Of a DNA stretch of 64,000 nucleotides, positions 63,037 to 64,000 are shown piece after piece. The notes under the pieces are model-generated. The model ran no database searches. It had not been told where the DNA came from and saw only the letters and a list, made by a program, of their open reading frames with translations. The stretch is from assembly GCF_013778305.1 (NCBI RefSeq), contig NZ_JACEIC010000001.1:806001-870000 (forward strand), given 5' to 3'. How positions within the stretch are numbered: the stretch's first letter is position 1; the number at the start of each line of letters is the position of its first letter. This stretch comes from Nocardioides agri (lineage in GTDB: Bacteria > Actinomycetota > Actinomycetes > Propionibacteriales > Nocardioidaceae). A program made the position numbers and the translations under genes.

Positions 63037-63768
63037 TCACAGGAGATTGAGGCCGCCGTCGAGCACCACGACCTCGCCGGTCAGGTAGTCGCTCGCCGCG
63101 AGGTCGGCCACCAGGCCCGCCACGTCCGCGGGGGTCGCGGCACGGCGCATCGGCGAGCGCTCGCGCCACAGCTCCTGCGCGGCGGTCCAGTCGGCGGTCA
63201 GCGGCGTGTCCACGAGGCCGGGGGCGACCGCGTTGACGCGGACCTCCGGACCCAGCGCCGCGGCGAGCAGCCGGGTCACGTGGTTGAGGCCGGCCTTGCT
63301 GGCGGCGTACGGGATCGAGGAGCCCTTGGGCCGCACGCCCGCGTGGCTGGTCACGTTGACGACGCAGCCCCGGCTCTCGCGGAGGTACGGCGCCGCCGCG
63401 GTCGCCAGCGCGAACGGGCTGATCAGGTTGACCTCGAGCACGTCGCGCCACTCCTGAGGGGTCGCCGCGGCGAGGTCGGCGTGCGGGATCGGCCGGCTGA
63501 CGCCCGCGTTGTTGACCAGCACGTCGAGCCGGCCGAGGTCGGCCAGCGCGGCGCCGACGGTCGCGAGCGCCGCGTCGGCGTCGGAGAGGTCGGCCTGCAG
63601 GTAGCGACCGCCGAGCTCCGCCGCGAGCCGCTCCCCCGTCTCCACGCTGCTGCCGGAGTGGACGACCACCAGGAACCCGTCACCGGCGAGCCGGCGCGCG
63701 ATCGCCTCACCGATGCCGGAGGTGCTGCCGGTGACGAGCGCGACGGGCTGATCCAGAGGCTGGGTCAT
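63037..63768 (-). CDS. Short-chain dehydrogenase/reductase
   Basis: Classical SDR of 243 aa. ALVTGSTSGIGEAIARRLAG is the TGxxxGIG cofactor loop, followed by LVVVHSGSS where Ser and His at the end of strand 2 suggest NADP(H). LDVLVNNAGVSRPIP gives NNAG, and VVNVTSHAGVRPKGSSIPYAASKAGLNHVTRLLAAAL has the catalytic Ser-Tyr-Lys (YxxxK). VNAVAPGLVDTPLTADW and YLTGEVVVLDGGLNLL complete the fold. The ATG (63768) overlaps the phosphatase stop by ATGA, and 114 bp separates its stop from the alcohol dehydrogenase start. Substrate unknown; possibly 3-oxoacyl or sugar-derived. Confidence 0.9.
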   Translation of the reverse strand: MTQPLDQPVALVTGSTSGIGEAIARRLAGDGFLVVVHSGSSVETGERLAAELGGRYLQADLSDADAALATVGAALADLGRLDVLVNNAGVSRPIPHADLAAATPQEWRDVLEVNLISPFALATAAAPYLRESRGCVVNVTSHAGVRPKGSSIPYAASKAGLNHVTRLLAAALGPEVRVNAVAPGLVDTPLTADWTAAQELWRERSPMRRAATPADVAGLVADLAASDYLTGEVVVLDGGLNLL

Positions 63769-64000
63769 GCGTCGGAGCCTAGGGTGCGCAGGTGCGTGAC
63801 GAAGCCGGGATTCGTCAGCGCCCACGGGCCGCGCGCCGCGCGCACGAGGGCCATCGCCTCGTCGGGCGTGCGGCCGGAGCGCACCAGCGCCGCGGCGACC
63901 ACCAGCCCGGAGCGGTTGAGCCCGCCCGAGCAGCGCACCAGCACCCTGCGCCCGTCGTCGACCGCCGCCGCGACCTGGTCGGCGAGGACGATCACCCGCT
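63765..64000 (-). CDS. Protein tyrosine phosphatase-like (dual-specificity fold), N-terminus cut by window edge
   Basis: The last 78 codons of a gene entering from the right edge. The P-loop RRVLVRCSGGLNRSGLVVAAAL carries the CX5R signature of protein tyrosine phosphatases (CSGGLNRS), with Arg instead of the usual His before the Cys. DEAMALVRAARGPWALTNPGFVTHLRTLG is the typical C-terminal helix with a WALTNP turn. An in-frame GTG at 63995 exists but the family needs a longer N-terminus with the acid loop, so the real start lies beyond the window. It is coupled to the SDR by ATGA. Confidence 0.8.
   Translation of the reverse strand, partial: RVIVLADQVAAAVDDGRRVLVRCSGGLNRSGLVVAAALVRSGRTPDEAMALVRAARGPWALTNPGFVTHLRTLGSDA

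Overview
The window is about 72% GC chromosomal DNA from a Nocardioides-like actinobacterium. The evidence is gene content. The conserved actinobacterial block uvrC-rapZ-glmR-whiA-gap opens the window. There is a mycothiol-dependent-isomerase-type protein, a ketosteroid 9-alpha-hydroxylase (KshA/KshB), a mycobacterial-type sterol side-chain set (FadE26/FadE27/FadD17), an NDMA/mycofactocin-type alcohol dehydrogenase, and class Ia ribonucleotide reductase genes behind a cobalamin riboswitch. GTG starts and 1-4 bp start/stop overlaps are common. No tRNA, rRNA, CRISPR array or insertion sequence was seen.

Layout. 1-5.4 kb: housekeeping uvrC-rapZ-glmR-whiA-gap on the minus strand (gap is cut by the left edge). 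5.4-12.3 kb: a TPR-like protein, two tandem Tat-exported Rieske lipoproteins, uvrA with a lysine/alanine-rich tail, a DinB-type protein and an MBL-fold hydrolase. 12.3-20.3 kb: the most unusual region. A tightly coupled minus-strand operon encodes two DUF2589-type proteins, a divergent relative, two small unknowns and a murein endopeptidase. It faces a plus-strand operon encoding a nuclease/peptidase/muramidase fusion, a holin-like protein and a membrane protein. None of these wall- or DNA-attacking proteins shows a signal peptide. 20.4-27.1 kb: steroid degradation genes, with kshA and fadE26 diverging around a KstR-like operator, followed by intergenic repeats. 27.2-38.9 kb: MFS transporter, DUF389 protein, ECF sigma factor, spermidine-synthase-like protein, a two-gene unit for large membrane proteins (phosphatase superfamily; pseudokinase plus UPF0104), then a P-loop kinase, cobT and cobS.

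38.9-50 kb looks like a stress/redox and sensory island. It holds an SRPBCC protein, CoA-binding protein, FMN reductase, an in-frame chimera of a truncated DnaK with the C-terminal half of a thioredoxin-reductase-like flavoprotein, a MEDS-LuxR regulator, a PAS histidine kinase, an AraC regulator and a UvrA2-type ABC ATPase. 50-55 kb: an MddA-like methyltransferase, an alpha/beta-hydrolase-LuxR fusion and a PaaI thioesterase sharing a repeated promoter-like element, then a Gmad2-LysM protein, a DUF1269 protein and an aldo/keto reductase. 55-64 kb: candidate NrdR boxes, a B12 riboswitch and nrdAB; cobF, a 2'-5' RNA ligase-like gene and cobU; an IdeR-box-preceded siderophore-interacting protein; an alcohol dehydrogenase with a KstR-like palindrome; an SDR; and a protein tyrosine phosphatase cut by the right edge.

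Functional links. The cob genes supply the ligand sensed by the nrdAB riboswitch. The Ksh, FadE/FadD and alcohol dehydrogenase genes plausibly form one KstR-type regulon. The 12.3-19.6 kb divergon and the DnaK chimera are the best candidates for undescribed biology.
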